Shown: positions 25,985 through 36,425, counted from the stretch's first letter. The stretch: 51,428 nt of DNA from an uncultured Colwellia sp. (GCA_913061365.1 CAJXUT010000001.1:1-51428), one strand, 5' to 3'. Notes: generated by a model from the letters alone, not told the origin. Translations and numbers: made by a program.

Positions 25985-26025
25985 AAATAAAAAAGCTCAC
26001 TCATTTCTACAAATGATGTGAGCTT
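25985..26025 (-). terminator. Terminator of the pfa operon
   Basis: On the minus strand AAGCTCACATCATTT pairs with AAATGAGTGAGCTT (one bulge, short loop), followed by TTTTTTATTTTAT. It lies about 40 bases after the pfaD stop and ends the leftward pfa transcript. Confidence 0.9.
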
Positions 26026-26064
26026 CTTAAATAACTATCAACTTTTTAGTTAAATTAACCTCGA

Positions 26065-27663
26065 TTAGTCAGAAGTTTTATAACTCGCTAACTCAGTAGA
26101 TAAACTTACGCCTTGTAATTTAAGCTGATTAACACGTTGTAAATACGCAGCGCCTTTTAACATATGCAAAGCCACATCAACCGCGCCACGACGCGTATAA
26201 TCTTCTAAATAACTACCTTTTACCCAGCTATTAAAGGCACCTAAACTTGGACCTGCCCAAATTTGATAATCCATTTCACGCCCCTTCTCACCAGTATTTG
26301 ACCAACGAGAGCTTAAACCTAAGTACCAACGGAATATTAATGCCATTTTACGCTTAGGGCTTGATTGCGCACGTGCTAACATTTCTGGATCACGCTCTTG
26401 GAAAAAGGCTTCGGTACCTGCCCATACATCATCTAAGTTTGAACGGAAAACTTGTTTTTCAATTTTCACTCGCTCGTCACTTGGAATATCTTCAATAGAG
26501 TCGTATGCAACATATAAGTCGTATAGCTTTTTAGCACGCATAGCGAACATAGAACCGCGCTTAACAACCTGTAATTTAACTCCCATTTCAAACATATCGG
26601 CAGCCGGAGCCATAGTAACATCAGCCATTTCAACATTAGCCAATAACTTACGTGTGTATTCAGAAGCGCCTGCTTCTACACACGCTTGGTTCACTGAACC
26701 TAGTACAATATATGCTGCGCCCATATTAAAGGCAGCAAGCGTTGCTTCTGGCGTACCGATACCACCACCTGCGCCTACGCGAAGTGCTGGTGAAAAGTTA
26801 TATTGTGCTTGTACTTCATCACGAAGGGCAATGATGGTTGGTAATAAGGTTAAGAATGGACGATTATCGGTATGACCACCGGAGTCAGCTTCAGCAGTAA
26901 TATCATCGGCCATCGGTACAAGTTTAGATAGCTCTGCTTGCTCTGGAGTGATCTTGCCTTGTGCTAATAGCTTATCAAGGAATTTTTGTGGTGCTGGCTC
27001 CATAAAGCGGCGACCGACTTCGGTACGAGACACTTTAGCAATCACTTTATTGCCAATATTCACAGTGCCATCTGCATTTTTTGAAAGACCGGCAACACGA
27101 TACCAAACAATATGCTCGGTCAAACCTAAATAAGCTGATGCTTCAACTGTTTTAACGCCTAGCTTAATAAAACGCTCAACCGCGCCACGTTCTAGTGCTT
27201 CTTCTGCTGGTGCATGAATTAAATTCACTGCATAAGGGCCATTAGGTAATTCTGCTTGAATACGACGAATCGCATCTTCTACCGCGTCAGGCACTAACCC
27301 AGCTGCGCCAAATGAACATAAAAATCCTGCTTTGCCTAAGGCAACCACTAACTCAACAGACGCAATACCATTAGCCATAGCGCCGCCATGATAAGCATAT
27401 TTAACGCCGTGTTGCTTTTTGTAAGCTTCATCACCTAAATCTTCAGGGTTTAGCTTTTGAGCAAAGGCTAATACATCGCTAGCACCTGATGTTGATGTAG
27501 CATTCACTAAACCAAACTCACTTCCTTTTTTAGCAACGTAAACAGGCGCAGTTAAATCCATTAACGCAGTTTTGATAGCACTGCTATCGGTTTTTATATT
27601 GTTACTATCAACTTGCCACGCCCAATCAATGGCGTTGTTATTATTAAAATCTAGGTTTGACAT
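26065..27663 (-). CDS. pfaD: PfaD, trans-acting enoyl reductase of PUFA synthase
   Basis: PfaD is the FMN-dependent enoyl reductase that works in trans with the PUFA synthase, saturating selected double bonds during chain extension. The 532 residues form a nitronate monooxygenase-like barrel. Key segments are KYAYHGGAMANGIASVELVVALGKAGFLCSFGAAG, ADSGGHTDNRP, LRVGAGGGIGTPEATLAAFNMGAAYIVLGSVNQA (flavin phosphate binding) and the PfaD-specific C-terminal part RKMALIFRWYLGLSSRWSNTGEKGREMDYQIWAGP. AGGA lies 7 bases before the ATG. It is the last gene of the operon, 190 bases after pfaC. That gap holds a long hairpin and no good promoter that I can see, so it may be expressed at a different level. 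Confidence 0.97.
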   Translation of the reverse strand: MSNLDFNNNNAIDWAWQVDSNNIKTDSSAIKTALMDLTAPVYVAKKGSEFGLVNATSTSGASDVLAFAQKLNPEDLGDEAYKKQHGVKYAYHGGAMANGIASVELVVALGKAGFLCSFGAAGLVPDAVEDAIRRIQAELPNGPYAVNLIHAPAEEALERGAVERFIKLGVKTVEASAYLGLTEHIVWYRVAGLSKNADGTVNIGNKVIAKVSRTEVGRRFMEPAPQKFLDKLLAQGKITPEQAELSKLVPMADDITAEADSGGHTDNRPFLTLLPTIIALRDEVQAQYNFSPALRVGAGGGIGTPEATLAAFNMGAAYIVLGSVNQACVEAGASEYTRKLLANVEMADVTMAPAADMFEMGVKLQVVKRGSMFAMRAKKLYDLYVAYDSIEDIPSDERVKIEKQVFRSNLDDVWAGTEAFFQERDPEMLARAQSSPKRKMALIFRWYLGLSSRWSNTGEKGREMDYQIWAGPSLGAFNSWVKGSYLEDYTRRGAVDVALHMLKGAAYLQRVNQLKLQGVSLSTELASYKTSD

Positions 27664-27692
27664 ATTTGTTCCTGTTTTTCTTTTCGTTATCA

Positions 27693-27717
27693 GTTAGCAA
27701 TAAACTTATTCACTAAC
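27693..27717 (-). other. Small hairpin in the pfaD leader
   Basis: GTTAG and CTAAC with inner AATAA/TTATT can pair around a short loop, 30-54 bases upstream of the pfaD start. It may affect pfaD mRNA stability or translation, but the stem is interrupted. Confidence 0.3.
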
Positions 27718-27743
27718 AAATAGTAATAACTCAATAATAGTTT

Positions 27744-27848
27744 AGCTCACAGCCACTTGGTGCTGTAGCAAAGAAGAAACACAGAATTGGTGCCTACCAA
27801 TGAGTATTTCTGATGCTGCTACAGTGCCAAATGGCAATGAGGTGAGCT
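27744..27848 (-). repeat. 105-nt imperfect long hairpin between pfaC and pfaD
   Basis: Outer arms AGCTCAC/GTGAGCT (7 bp) enclose a 19-bp helix (27752-27770 with 27817-27835) that has one mismatch and two G-U pairs. Inside are CAGAA/TTCTG and ATTGGT-GCCT-ACCAAT. It begins 6 bases after the pfaC stop codon. No T run follows on the minus strand, so it is not a classical terminator. It may be an mRNA-stabilising or attenuating structure, or a mobile palindromic repeat. Confidence 0.65.
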
Positions 27849-27853
27849 GTTAT

Positions 27854-30800
27854 TTACGCTTCGATGAGTGACAATACAATATCTTTCACTTCATATATTC
27901 TTAGGCCATCTTTCGATAAGTTGGCATCACCTACTAAACGCACTTCGCCATCAGTTCGAATGATGTCAGTGATATGAACATCAAGTGACATTTGTTTATT
28001 TAATGGCGTAATTTGACCACGATATTTCCATTTAACTAACGTTGTTGGTGCAATAAATCTTGGGTTAGTAAAGTCTTTACCTAAGTCATTTTTCAGTGCG
28101 TAGGTTTGCATTAACTCAATAATCGCTTCAACACCTAATGAACCTGGCATAACAGGATCTTGATGGAAGTGATAACGGAAGAACCAATCGGTTGCATCAA
28201 TAGTACGTTCACCATGCACATAAGCAACGCCAGCTTTACCACCACCTTCAACAATTGATACGGTATCAATGAAGTTCATTTGACCACCGGCCAATTTATA
28301 ATGCGGCTTGTTGTTTGGCGCTTGATAAAGTGCTAAATCATTATTCGATAAATCAATCACTTCAATATCAGATTTTGGCGTGTTGTTATCTTCAAACCAA
28401 GGATACGTTGTTCTGCCGTTATCTATACCAAGTTGGTTAGTTAATGCATCACCGCCAAAGTAACCAAAAACAGCCGTACCTTTATAGAATAAATCATGCT
28501 TTTCAAGTGATTGCGCTGCACAGTTTTCATCTTTAACATAAAGCTCAAAGGTGAAGCTCTGTACTATCATGCCGCCAGCCATGGTGGTGCTCAACAATAC
28601 TGATTTATTAACAATAGTTTTATTGCGTAAATCAACCTGCTTAATTAAGTCGCCACTGCCGTCTAAGTTACGGAAGAATAAATCTTTTTCAGGGTATTTT
28701 AATGTTGTGCCCATATAGCCTGAAATAAAGCCATTCGGTTGTAATGCAATTTCCATAATTAATGAATATGGCATCCAGTTTTCAACACTGTTTTTAGTGA
28801 AATACCAAGCGTCACTTGGCACAAAGTATTCAGCAATACAGCTAGAAGTCTTTTTCAGATCAAGACGTGTGCCTTGTACTTCAACCACTTGCGTTACAAC
28901 TTGTAAATCACCACATGGCGTACGCGGCGGAATTCTACCTTTATATACATCAAAGTCAGGACCAAAACATTTTGAGATATCACCAGTAGCAAATTCAAAC
29001 ATGTGCCATGGTGTAAACGGTGCTTGGTTTGGCACACGATTTTGTCCAGCAACCATTGGCGCTTCAAAATGTTGAATTGGCGTAACGCCCTTCTCTTTTG
29101 GTGCATTAAGATCCGACATCACTTTCATTAACGGACGTTCAATGTGTTTGAATGGTTCAACACCACGCTCATCAAGCTCAACGCTATTAGTTGTAATATT
29201 GGTAGTGCTTTCACTAGCCGTCTCATTACTCGCAATGCTTTGAGTCATTAATTGCACATTGTCAGGCAAGCTTACTGGGTAAGGCGAGTTTTCATCTTGC
29301 TCGGTGATCATTACACATAGATTTTTAAAATCAACAACCGCTTTGCCATCAAGAATTATTTCAATATTAGCTTTTAAGAATGGGTAAGGTTTCATACCCA
29401 TTTCGGTGACTTCCATGCGATACGTTAATGTATTGTGCTGTGGAATAACTTGCCCACGACAACGTACCGTTTGTGATTCACCTGGCATAGGTTGGAAACG
29501 CGCGTTATTCACATTCGCGTGCATACCTAATTTAAGCATTAAGAACATCGCCATTTGGCCACAGCCTTCACTCATTAATGAGCCAGCCATAACTTGATCA
29601 CCTTTGAAGTGACATGGGAAGTACCAGTGCTGTGGATCTAAATCTTTTTGGCCTTCTAATAAACCTAAGCCCCAATGACCACCCTTGGCATCAATTTTAG
29701 TAATGCGCTCAATCATTAAGAACTTTTTCGACGAGAATTTTAATGACGGGTTACGACCTTGTTGGTTATATTCTTCACCAAAACAGCCAGCAACATCACC
29801 ATCAACCAACTTCATCATATCGTTATAATCGAAATGTTGTTTGGCTTGTTTAGCTGCATCAATATTGGTAATTAATGGCGTGAAGTCCGTTTTAACGGCA
29901 TTAGCTAATTCAGCTTTGTCTTTATCATTTAAGATAACGCCTTTACCGTCAGCAAGCTCTTCATCAGTGAAGAAACCAGCACAACCATTGCGCATGATTA
30001 ATACTTTCTTGTCGCCAACATAACAATCGTAGTGGAAGAAGAATAATAGTTGTTCGCCATTTCTCGCGTATGAGTCAATGTGAATTTCATAGCGCAGTGT
30101 TTCACCACCAAAGGCCATTTCTTCTAAGAAAGTTAACTCACAATCAAGTAAACGATAAACACGCTCACCTTTGGCTTGAAAATCGATACCAATATAAGAG
30201 ATTAACAATAAATCACATTGGCCTGATTCTACCGATACTGACCATGGAATTTGACCATCAATTAAAAATGGTGCATCAACAGGAATATCGTACTCGGTGC
30301 ACATGTAAGATTTTTTATATTCGTTCACTGTCGCTTCTAGCTCAGTGACACGCGATACTAATAAGTAATCTGTGGTAGGTAAGCGAACGCGGCGCGAATA
30401 GCTATCGATTATTTTAAACTCATCACCAAAAACTTTTGCAATATCACCTTCGGCAAACTCGACTAAATCAGCAGTATCCCAAATAATTTCTTTTGGTTGA
30501 TTAAAACGCTCTTCCAGTTGCAATGGTGGGTAATGGTAACCATCAGGGCCCTTGATTTGGAAGCCTGATTCATTAGCCCAATGTTCATTAACAGCCACTA
30601 AATCATCGGTGTGCGTATTTTCAGTTACTACTGATAACTCAGGTGTTTGAGTTATTGCAGGTGTAGCTTCTGCACGATAAGCAGGTATTTTAAATCCAGT
30701 ATTGGCACTGACATTGGCTTGCATTTCTATCAGTTTAGAAATCTGCTGTCCCGCCATTTGACGCGTAGTTAAAAATGCTTGATGCGTAGCAGACTCTTGA

Positions 30801-33800
30801 TAAATTTCTTTACTCGCCTGATGTTTAACATCGACATTATGTTTTGTAGTCGCTTGTGAGATACTTTTCACTTTTGCTCCAGTAACGATAGTTGATCGTG
30901 CTTTGGCTTGAGTTGTGCTCATACTTTCTGTGTTAGCTTGTTCTTGAGCTTTTATTTGGGCTTGAGCAGTTAACTGGCTAACAGCCTTAGGTGTTAAGTT
31001 ACTCAAGTTGATACCTTGTTTAACGTTTGCTAGTACTTTGCCGGTAAATGACTGTTTAACACTCGCCATTTCCGCACATTTACTCTGATTAATAATGGCA
31101 TCATAAATTGAATTGCCACCCAAGCTAATGGTTTTAATTAATTTAGGGCGTTGCTTACCTGTGGGTGCAGGTGCACTTTGGTGAGATTGTTTGCTCGATG
31201 ATAAAATCAAATGAGCACAACTTTCATCTTTGCCTAAGCCACTAATTGCAATAGCTGATTTATGCGTAGTACGCTTATCTAAAACCAGTGCCGTTTTAAC
31301 AATGCTGGCAATACCCGAAGCATTAAAAGTATGACCAATATTACTTTTAACCGAGCTAATTACTTTGCCTGAATACAGTTTAGGTAACACTTGATTTTCA
31401 GCTGAATTTTCACGGCCAAAGCCACTAGCATGCGCTTCTACTTCACTTATATCTGCTGCATTAATGCCGGCAAGTGCTAACGCTTTATTAGCAGCGGTGG
31501 TAATAGCTTTATCATCCGTACCATTAGCAAAGCTTAAGCTATCAATATTGGCATAAATCTGTTGCTCAGTAACTTTCGATGCAGGCTTAACCACAAATGC
31601 GGCCGCGCCTTCACCGACAAGCCATTGGCCTTGTTCAAGCACATTACTTGTCGCTTTTGCTTCAACAGAAACGTTACCGTAATGTTGTCTCAGGGTGATA
31701 TTTTCTACTGAGCCAGCTAAATCAACCGAGGCAATAACAACGGCATCAATATCAGATGTTTGGAATAGGTTTTCAGCCAATTCCACACAACGATAAACAG
31801 AGTTTTCTTCTGCTGATAAGGTAATGGCTGGACCTGAGAAATCCCATAAGGCTGAGATACGTGACGCCATGATATTACCAATAAAACTGGTATATTGGTT
31901 AAGCTGCGCAGCAAAAGCAACGCCATCTTTGGCAATGTTAGTTAAGGTTTCACGTTGCTCGTCAGTTAAGGTAACACCTTGCTGTAATAAGCTTTCTTCA
32001 ATTTGTGTACTTAAATTAACGCGACCACGATACTGATGAAGTTCAAGCTCGATGCCCATTGCCACTAATACGGCAACATTGCTGCCTTCTTTAAGGCCAG
32101 CATCTTTAGCGGCATTATCAGCAACTTTCATCATCATCAGTTGTTGAGGAATTAAACAGTCTTGCTCATTTGGCGGTACTTTAAAGCGTAAGAAATCAAT
32201 ATCAAATTCTTCAACATAACCACCTTTGGGTGCTTTAGTTAACGATAAGGCATTCATTACTTGGCTATTTTGCTCAATACCTTTCCAACGCTTACTTGGC
32301 AATTCTCTAAAGGTATTGCCGTTTGTTTCTATCAACGTTTTAAAGCTAGCTAAATCTTTAGCCCCGCCAAAGTGTGCATCCATACCAATAATGGCTAACG
32401 GCTCACGATCTTTGGCTTTTGTTGTTATAGGCTCTAGGTTTTGACTCGGCTGCTGTAAAACCAAATGAGCATTGGAACCACCAAAACCAAAAACACTCAC
32501 ACCCGCAGTGCGTGGTTTAGTGCTGTTTTCTTGCGGCCAATCGATGGTATCTGTCGGCATTTGTGCGCCAGATAAATAACCATTTTTAGAGCTAAGTGGT
32601 TCGTTTAAATTAATGGTTGCAGGTATTTTAGCTTCATTCAAAGCCCAAATTGCTTTGGTCATGCCCGGCATACCTGCTGCGGTAAGTAAGTGACCTAAGT
32701 TAGATTTAACTGAGCCAAGTAGTGGCTTGTTGCCATTTTCTCTTGGAAAGCGGCTGAAGAAGGTATCCATTGAACCTAGCTCAACGTTATCCCCTTTAGG
32801 CGTACCTGTTGCGTGACATTCAATGTAGTCAACATCACGAGGATCAACATCAGCATCATCATAAGCACGTTCATAAACAAGCACTTGCCCTTTAGTATTT
32901 GGGCTTAGAACAAACTCACCTTTACCATCATTAGATAACGCGCCACCTTTAATAATAGCGTGAATTTTATCGCCATCACGTACCGCATCACTATGGCGTT
33001 TAAGTACCATCATGCCAGCGCCTTCGCCAGCAAATAAACCTTGCGAGTTTTTGTCAAACGGGGCGTGAATATTATTCGCAGGATAAGCTTGGAAAATTGA
33101 AAAGCCCATATTAACAAACATAGGATCAGAGCCAGAAACTGCGCCCGCTAACATCATGTCAGCTTTACCTGTGTGTAAGTAATCACAGGCCAACTTCACT
33201 GAATAACAACTAGATGCACAAGCTGCATCAAGAGCAAAATGTGTTCCACCTAGCCCTGCTGCTTTAGCAAGTAACGCTGCAGGGTAACCAGCCACTAAAG
33301 CATTATCTGCATGAATATCTTTTTGCGCGATATCAGTTTCAGAAAAATGGCTTAATTGAAAGTCGTTATTCAAAGCCTGTTTTAAAGCGCCATCAACTAC
33401 TTGGTGATAAAGGGGCATAAATAAATGATTTGATGATTTTGTCGGAAACGATAAGTTACCTAAAATAACGCCACAATCTTCAAGTTTATCACTGCCCCAA
33501 TAACCTGCATCGGTTAAGGCTTGCTGGGTTACATATAGTGCCCACTGATTTAAATCATCTAACTGGTTTAAGTAATCCGTTGTTAAGCCATTTTGATTAT
33601 TAGCCTGCCCCTGTTGATTATTAGCAACAAAAGCACTGGCGTCAAAATTAAAGTCTCGAATATAACCGCCGTGTACACAATAAAACTTATCGGTATCACC
33701 CTTTTTACCTGTATATTTGTCAGGATCAACACCCATTTGTTCACTGGTTGCTTTGCTTCTGCAATCTTGTTTTTTAAGTAATTGTTGCCAAAATTCTTCT

Positions 33801-33856
33801 GGCGCAGAAGATCCTGGGAATAAATTAGCAATACCTACTACAGCAATATTTTCCAT
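27854..33856 (-). CDS. pfaC: PfaC, PUFA synthase subunit (KS-CLF-DH-DH)
   Basis: PfaC supplies a second ketosynthase, a chain-length-factor-like domain and FabA-type dehydratase/isomerase domains to the PUFA synthase. The first KS has DAACASS with Cys near residue 213, then ECHATGTPKGD and SVKSNLGHLLTAAG. The second KS-like domain reads LSAEENSVYRC where the active Cys should be, so it is a CLF. A low-complexity Gln/Thr/Ala linker follows. FabA-like hot-dog modules come next, with active-site segments WYFPCHFKGDQVMAGSL and WFFRYHFHQDPVMPGSL. I chose the Met at 33856 (MENIAVVG) over the track start at 33928: GAGGAAAG lies just before it, and it removes a 24-residue non-KS leader overlapping pfaB. 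The product is then 2000 residues. Confidence 0.95.
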   Translation of the reverse strand: MENIAVVGIANLFPGSSAPEEFWQQLLKKQDCRSKATSEQMGVDPDKYTGKKGDTDKFYCVHGGYIRDFNFDASAFVANNQQGQANNQNGLTTDYLNQLDDLNQWALYVTQQALTDAGYWGSDKLEDCGVILGNLSFPTKSSNHLFMPLYHQVVDGALKQALNNDFQLSHFSETDIAQKDIHADNALVAGYPAALLAKAAGLGGTHFALDAACASSCYSVKLACDYLHTGKADMMLAGAVSGSDPMFVNMGFSIFQAYPANNIHAPFDKNSQGLFAGEGAGMMVLKRHSDAVRDGDKIHAIIKGGALSNDGKGEFVLSPNTKGQVLVYERAYDDADVDPRDVDYIECHATGTPKGDNVELGSMDTFFSRFPRENGNKPLLGSVKSNLGHLLTAAGMPGMTKAIWALNEAKIPATINLNEPLSSKNGYLSGAQMPTDTIDWPQENSTKPRTAGVSVFGFGGSNAHLVLQQPSQNLEPITTKAKDREPLAIIGMDAHFGGAKDLASFKTLIETNGNTFRELPSKRWKGIEQNSQVMNALSLTKAPKGGYVEEFDIDFLRFKVPPNEQDCLIPQQLMMMKVADNAAKDAGLKEGSNVAVLVAMGIELELHQYRGRVNLSTQIEESLLQQGVTLTDEQRETLTNIAKDGVAFAAQLNQYTSFIGNIMASRISALWDFSGPAITLSAEENSVYRCVELAENLFQTSDIDAVVIASVDLAGSVENITLRQHYGNVSVEAKATSNVLEQGQWLVGEGAAAFVVKPASKVTEQQIYANIDSLSFANGTDDKAITTAANKALALAGINAADISEVEAHASGFGRENSAENQVLPKLYSGKVISSVKSNIGHTFNASGIASIVKTALVLDKRTTHKSAIAISGLGKDESCAHLILSSSKQSHQSAPAPTGKQRPKLIKTISLGGNSIYDAIINQSKCAEMASVKQSFTGKVLANVKQGINLSNLTPKAVSQLTAQAQIKAQEQANTESMSTTQAKARSTIVTGAKVKSISQATTKHNVDVKHQASKEIYQESATHQAFLTTRQMAGQQISKLIEMQANVSANTGFKIPAYRAEATPAITQTPELSVVTENTHTDDLVAVNEHWANESGFQIKGPDGYHYPPLQLEERFNQPKEIIWDTADLVEFAEGDIAKVFGDEFKIIDSYSRRVRLPTTDYLLVSRVTELEATVNEYKKSYMCTEYDIPVDAPFLIDGQIPWSVSVESGQCDLLLISYIGIDFQAKGERVYRLLDCELTFLEEMAFGGETLRYEIHIDSYARNGEQLLFFFHYDCYVGDKKVLIMRNGCAGFFTDEELADGKGVILNDKDKAELANAVKTDFTPLITNIDAAKQAKQHFDYNDMMKLVDGDVAGCFGEEYNQQGRNPSLKFSSKKFLMIERITKIDAKGGHWGLGLLEGQKDLDPQHWYFPCHFKGDQVMAGSLMSEGCGQMAMFLMLKLGMHANVNNARFQPMPGESQTVRCRGQVIPQHNTLTYRMEVTEMGMKPYPFLKANIEIILDGKAVVDFKNLCVMITEQDENSPYPVSLPDNVQLMTQSIASNETASESTTNITTNSVELDERGVEPFKHIERPLMKVMSDLNAPKEKGVTPIQHFEAPMVAGQNRVPNQAPFTPWHMFEFATGDISKCFGPDFDVYKGRIPPRTPCGDLQVVTQVVEVQGTRLDLKKTSSCIAEYFVPSDAWYFTKNSVENWMPYSLIMEIALQPNGFISGYMGTTLKYPEKDLFFRNLDGSGDLIKQVDLRNKTIVNKSVLLSTTMAGGMIVQSFTFELYVKDENCAAQSLEKHDLFYKGTAVFGYFGGDALTNQLGIDNGRTTYPWFEDNNTPKSDIEVIDLSNNDLALYQAPNNKPHYKLAGGQMNFIDTVSIVEGGGKAGVAYVHGERTIDATDWFFRYHFHQDPVMPGSLGVEAIIELMQTYALKNDLGKDFTNPRFIAPTTLVKWKYRGQITPLNKQMSLDVHITDIIRTDGEVRLVGDANLSKDGLRIYEVKDIVLSLIEA

Positions 33857-33872
33857 ACTTTCCTCGAAAGTT

Positions 33873-36425
33873 TTATAATTCTTTTTTAGCGACAATAATT
33901 GAGCCAGTAAACAAGGTTTGAAGATCAAGCTTCACACCGTGGCTAGTTAGTTTTGCAATCGCTCTTAAATATGTTAATTCGTCACTTGTGCCTTTGGCAT
34001 TTACCGGTACGGCAACTCGTGCTTTATTTGCATTATCACTCGCTGAATTAGCTGATGATTTTTCAGCATAATCTAATGTTTTATCTACCCAACTACATAG
34101 CGAGCGCCCAGGTCCCATTTCAATAAATACTCGTGCACCTTTGTCATGCAAGGTATTGATCAAACGTGGAAAATCTACGCGATCACAAAGACATTTAGCC
34201 ACACTGTGAGCAATAGCTTTACTCAGTTGAGGGATAGGTAAATAACAAGAACTTGAATACATTTTTGTTGTTAAACGTGGTGTTACATCCATGGTGTATA
34301 GCTTAACCATGTCATCATGTTCTTTATTTGCAGGTGCGCTGTGGATAGCATTAGCCATATTTAATGGCATAGCACGAACACCTATTTTTTTAATCACACG
34401 TAAACAATCTTCTGGATAACCTGCCACTAATAAACTATCTGGCGTATTCACTATGGTGCAATAAACACGTTCTTCACCCTCGCTTGCTTTGATGAAGTCA
34501 TCAAGGGTTGCTTTAATGGTGTAAGTTTCCCAAATCAATTCATCTTGGGTACTTTCATCCAAGCCCCAATGTTCGCGCAAAGTTAATAACTCACCGCAAA
34601 GGCGATGATTGAAAGTGTCTGAATTAGCTAAACGAGCGCTCATTAAACCGGGCTGTTGCCAAGCACCAAGCGCTGCATACATGCTAACTTCACCCATAGA
34701 GTAACCGGTGGCGTAGTCAGCTTTAACATTAAACACATTTTCAAACACTTTGGTAAATACACAGGCAAAACCAACACCCGCTTCTGCGATATCAGCTAAG
34801 CTGCCTCTAAGATTTAAATCAAGTTGTTTAAGTTCTTTAAAATCAGGACGAACAATGGTACGTGGGTTTAATAGTTTATCTTTTAAACTCGCGCCAATAT
34901 CATCCGCTAGATCAGCAACGTCTTGGTGTATTTCCGGAAATAAATGGAATAAATCACGACCTAAACCAACATAAGTTGCACCAATACCTGGATATAAGAA
35001 GGTCACATTACCGGCTTTTTCATCCGTGTTCACTGGCGTAGCGCTAAAATAGCTACCTTTAGGTGTACGCCATTCATTATTAGCATTTTCAGAAGAGAGT
35101 GCGCTAACAATGCCCACTTTGGCTAATTGAATTTCTTTAATTAATTCTGCTTTTGATTCACATAACAAGGCAATAGTATAGCTATCACTTTCTGCTTTCG
35201 ACTGGTAACTGTGGTAGCACTCTAATGCCAGCTGTTTTATTTCACTCTCGTTTGCTTCAAGTTGAGTTTCAACAGTATCTAACTTTGCTAGTAAAGTGCT
35301 TTGATCACTACCACTAATAAGTACTAACTGCAGATCACTACAGGCAATAAAACCATTACGACGAATATCATCCGCTGGATGCTTTTCAGATGAATGAGTC
35401 ATTTTATTTTCAGCTAACACCACATGACAGTAATCGGTTTTCTCAGCAGTATTTGTTGTTAAACAACTATAAGCTGCAAGGTGAGCACTACCATCAACAT
35501 GAGGGTACCAAGGGCGAGATTCTGTAGGAAAATAAAAAACTGAGTTTTGCCATTGTGCTAACTCACTTGCTTGTGGCTGCTGCCAATCACTAATAGCGGG
35601 AATATAGCGTTGCTGCAATGCGATAACAGTGCGTAGTAAACCTAATACTTGCGAAAATCCTTTACCTTCACCCGTAACACTACGCGCACAAGTTATTGCA
35701 GCAGATAGCTTATCATCATGCTCATAGCTTGATATTAATGCGCTAGATTCTTGCACAGCAAAGTTTTTATCACTTAAACCTGAGACTTCAACTAAACCAA
35801 TATCACACGATTTAACATTAGCCTTTTGCAAAGCTGACTGCGTCGTTGTATGAATATCATCCCCAACAGCAAAACTTTTAACCCATGAATAAACATAACT
35901 GTTATTTACTTGAGCAAAACTAGAAGATGAAAACAATAAAGCGGCAATGCCATAACAATGCTGATACGCCGTAAAACTTTCATCAAAGCTTATAGTCGCT
36001 TGCGTTGCTTGTACTAGCTGCTCACTTTCTGAGGCTAATTGCTCAGCTAAGTTAACGCCAACTAGTGCCACTAAATGATTATCAGCAAGTAATAAGTCTA
36101 CTTGCTGCAATGCTTGGGCTAGCGAATTAACTACCAATACATTTTCAAGCAAGTTTGTATTGTCTTGATCAACCAATACTAGCTTAATATCAGCACTGCT
36201 AACTTGGTTAGCCAATGCCATACGAGCTACGGCTTGTTGAATATCACTAGTCGCAATGCCAGAAATACTATTGATTTGTTCATGCGATTCTGAGGTGCTT
36301 TGACCTTGTTCTTTACCTAAATAAAGTGCGCGCTCAACACGATCGATATCTTGCTGAACACTATTCTGGTTAATAAACTGAGCATCAAGTCCGATAATGG
36401 CACTGTTGTAATTACTCATTGTCAT
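33873..36425 (-). CDS. pfaB: PfaB, acyltransferase subunit of PUFA synthase
   Basis: PfaB carries an acyltransferase domain that the literature associates with final product (EPA versus DHA) selection. The AT nucleophile elbow GYSMGEVSMYAALGAW lies near residue 575, preceded by the AT start VTFLYPGIGATYVGLGRDLF and followed by NTPDSLLVAGYPE and IEMGPGRSLCSW. The N-terminal 300 residues look like a decayed ketosynthase: SAAITCARSVTGEGKGFSQVLGLLRTVIAL aligns by eye with the KS motif GSVKxxIGHxxAAAG without its His. The start overlaps the pfaA stop by one base (TAATG), with AGAAAGAAG upstream, so translation is probably coupled. The 850 residues are normal for PfaB. Confidence 0.95.
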   Translation of the reverse strand: MTMSNYNSAIIGLDAQFINQNSVQQDIDRVERALYLGKEQGQSTSESHEQINSISGIATSDIQQAVARMALANQVSSADIKLVLVDQDNTNLLENVLVVNSLAQALQQVDLLLADNHLVALVGVNLAEQLASESEQLVQATQATISFDESFTAYQHCYGIAALLFSSSSFAQVNNSYVYSWVKSFAVGDDIHTTTQSALQKANVKSCDIGLVEVSGLSDKNFAVQESSALISSYEHDDKLSAAITCARSVTGEGKGFSQVLGLLRTVIALQQRYIPAISDWQQPQASELAQWQNSVFYFPTESRPWYPHVDGSAHLAAYSCLTTNTAEKTDYCHVVLAENKMTHSSEKHPADDIRRNGFIACSDLQLVLISGSDQSTLLAKLDTVETQLEANESEIKQLALECYHSYQSKAESDSYTIALLCESKAELIKEIQLAKVGIVSALSSENANNEWRTPKGSYFSATPVNTDEKAGNVTFLYPGIGATYVGLGRDLFHLFPEIHQDVADLADDIGASLKDKLLNPRTIVRPDFKELKQLDLNLRGSLADIAEAGVGFACVFTKVFENVFNVKADYATGYSMGEVSMYAALGAWQQPGLMSARLANSDTFNHRLCGELLTLREHWGLDESTQDELIWETYTIKATLDDFIKASEGEERVYCTIVNTPDSLLVAGYPEDCLRVIKKIGVRAMPLNMANAIHSAPANKEHDDMVKLYTMDVTPRLTTKMYSSSCYLPIPQLSKAIAHSVAKCLCDRVDFPRLINTLHDKGARVFIEMGPGRSLCSWVDKTLDYAEKSSANSASDNANKARVAVPVNAKGTSDELTYLRAIAKLTSHGVKLDLQTLFTGSIIVAKKEL

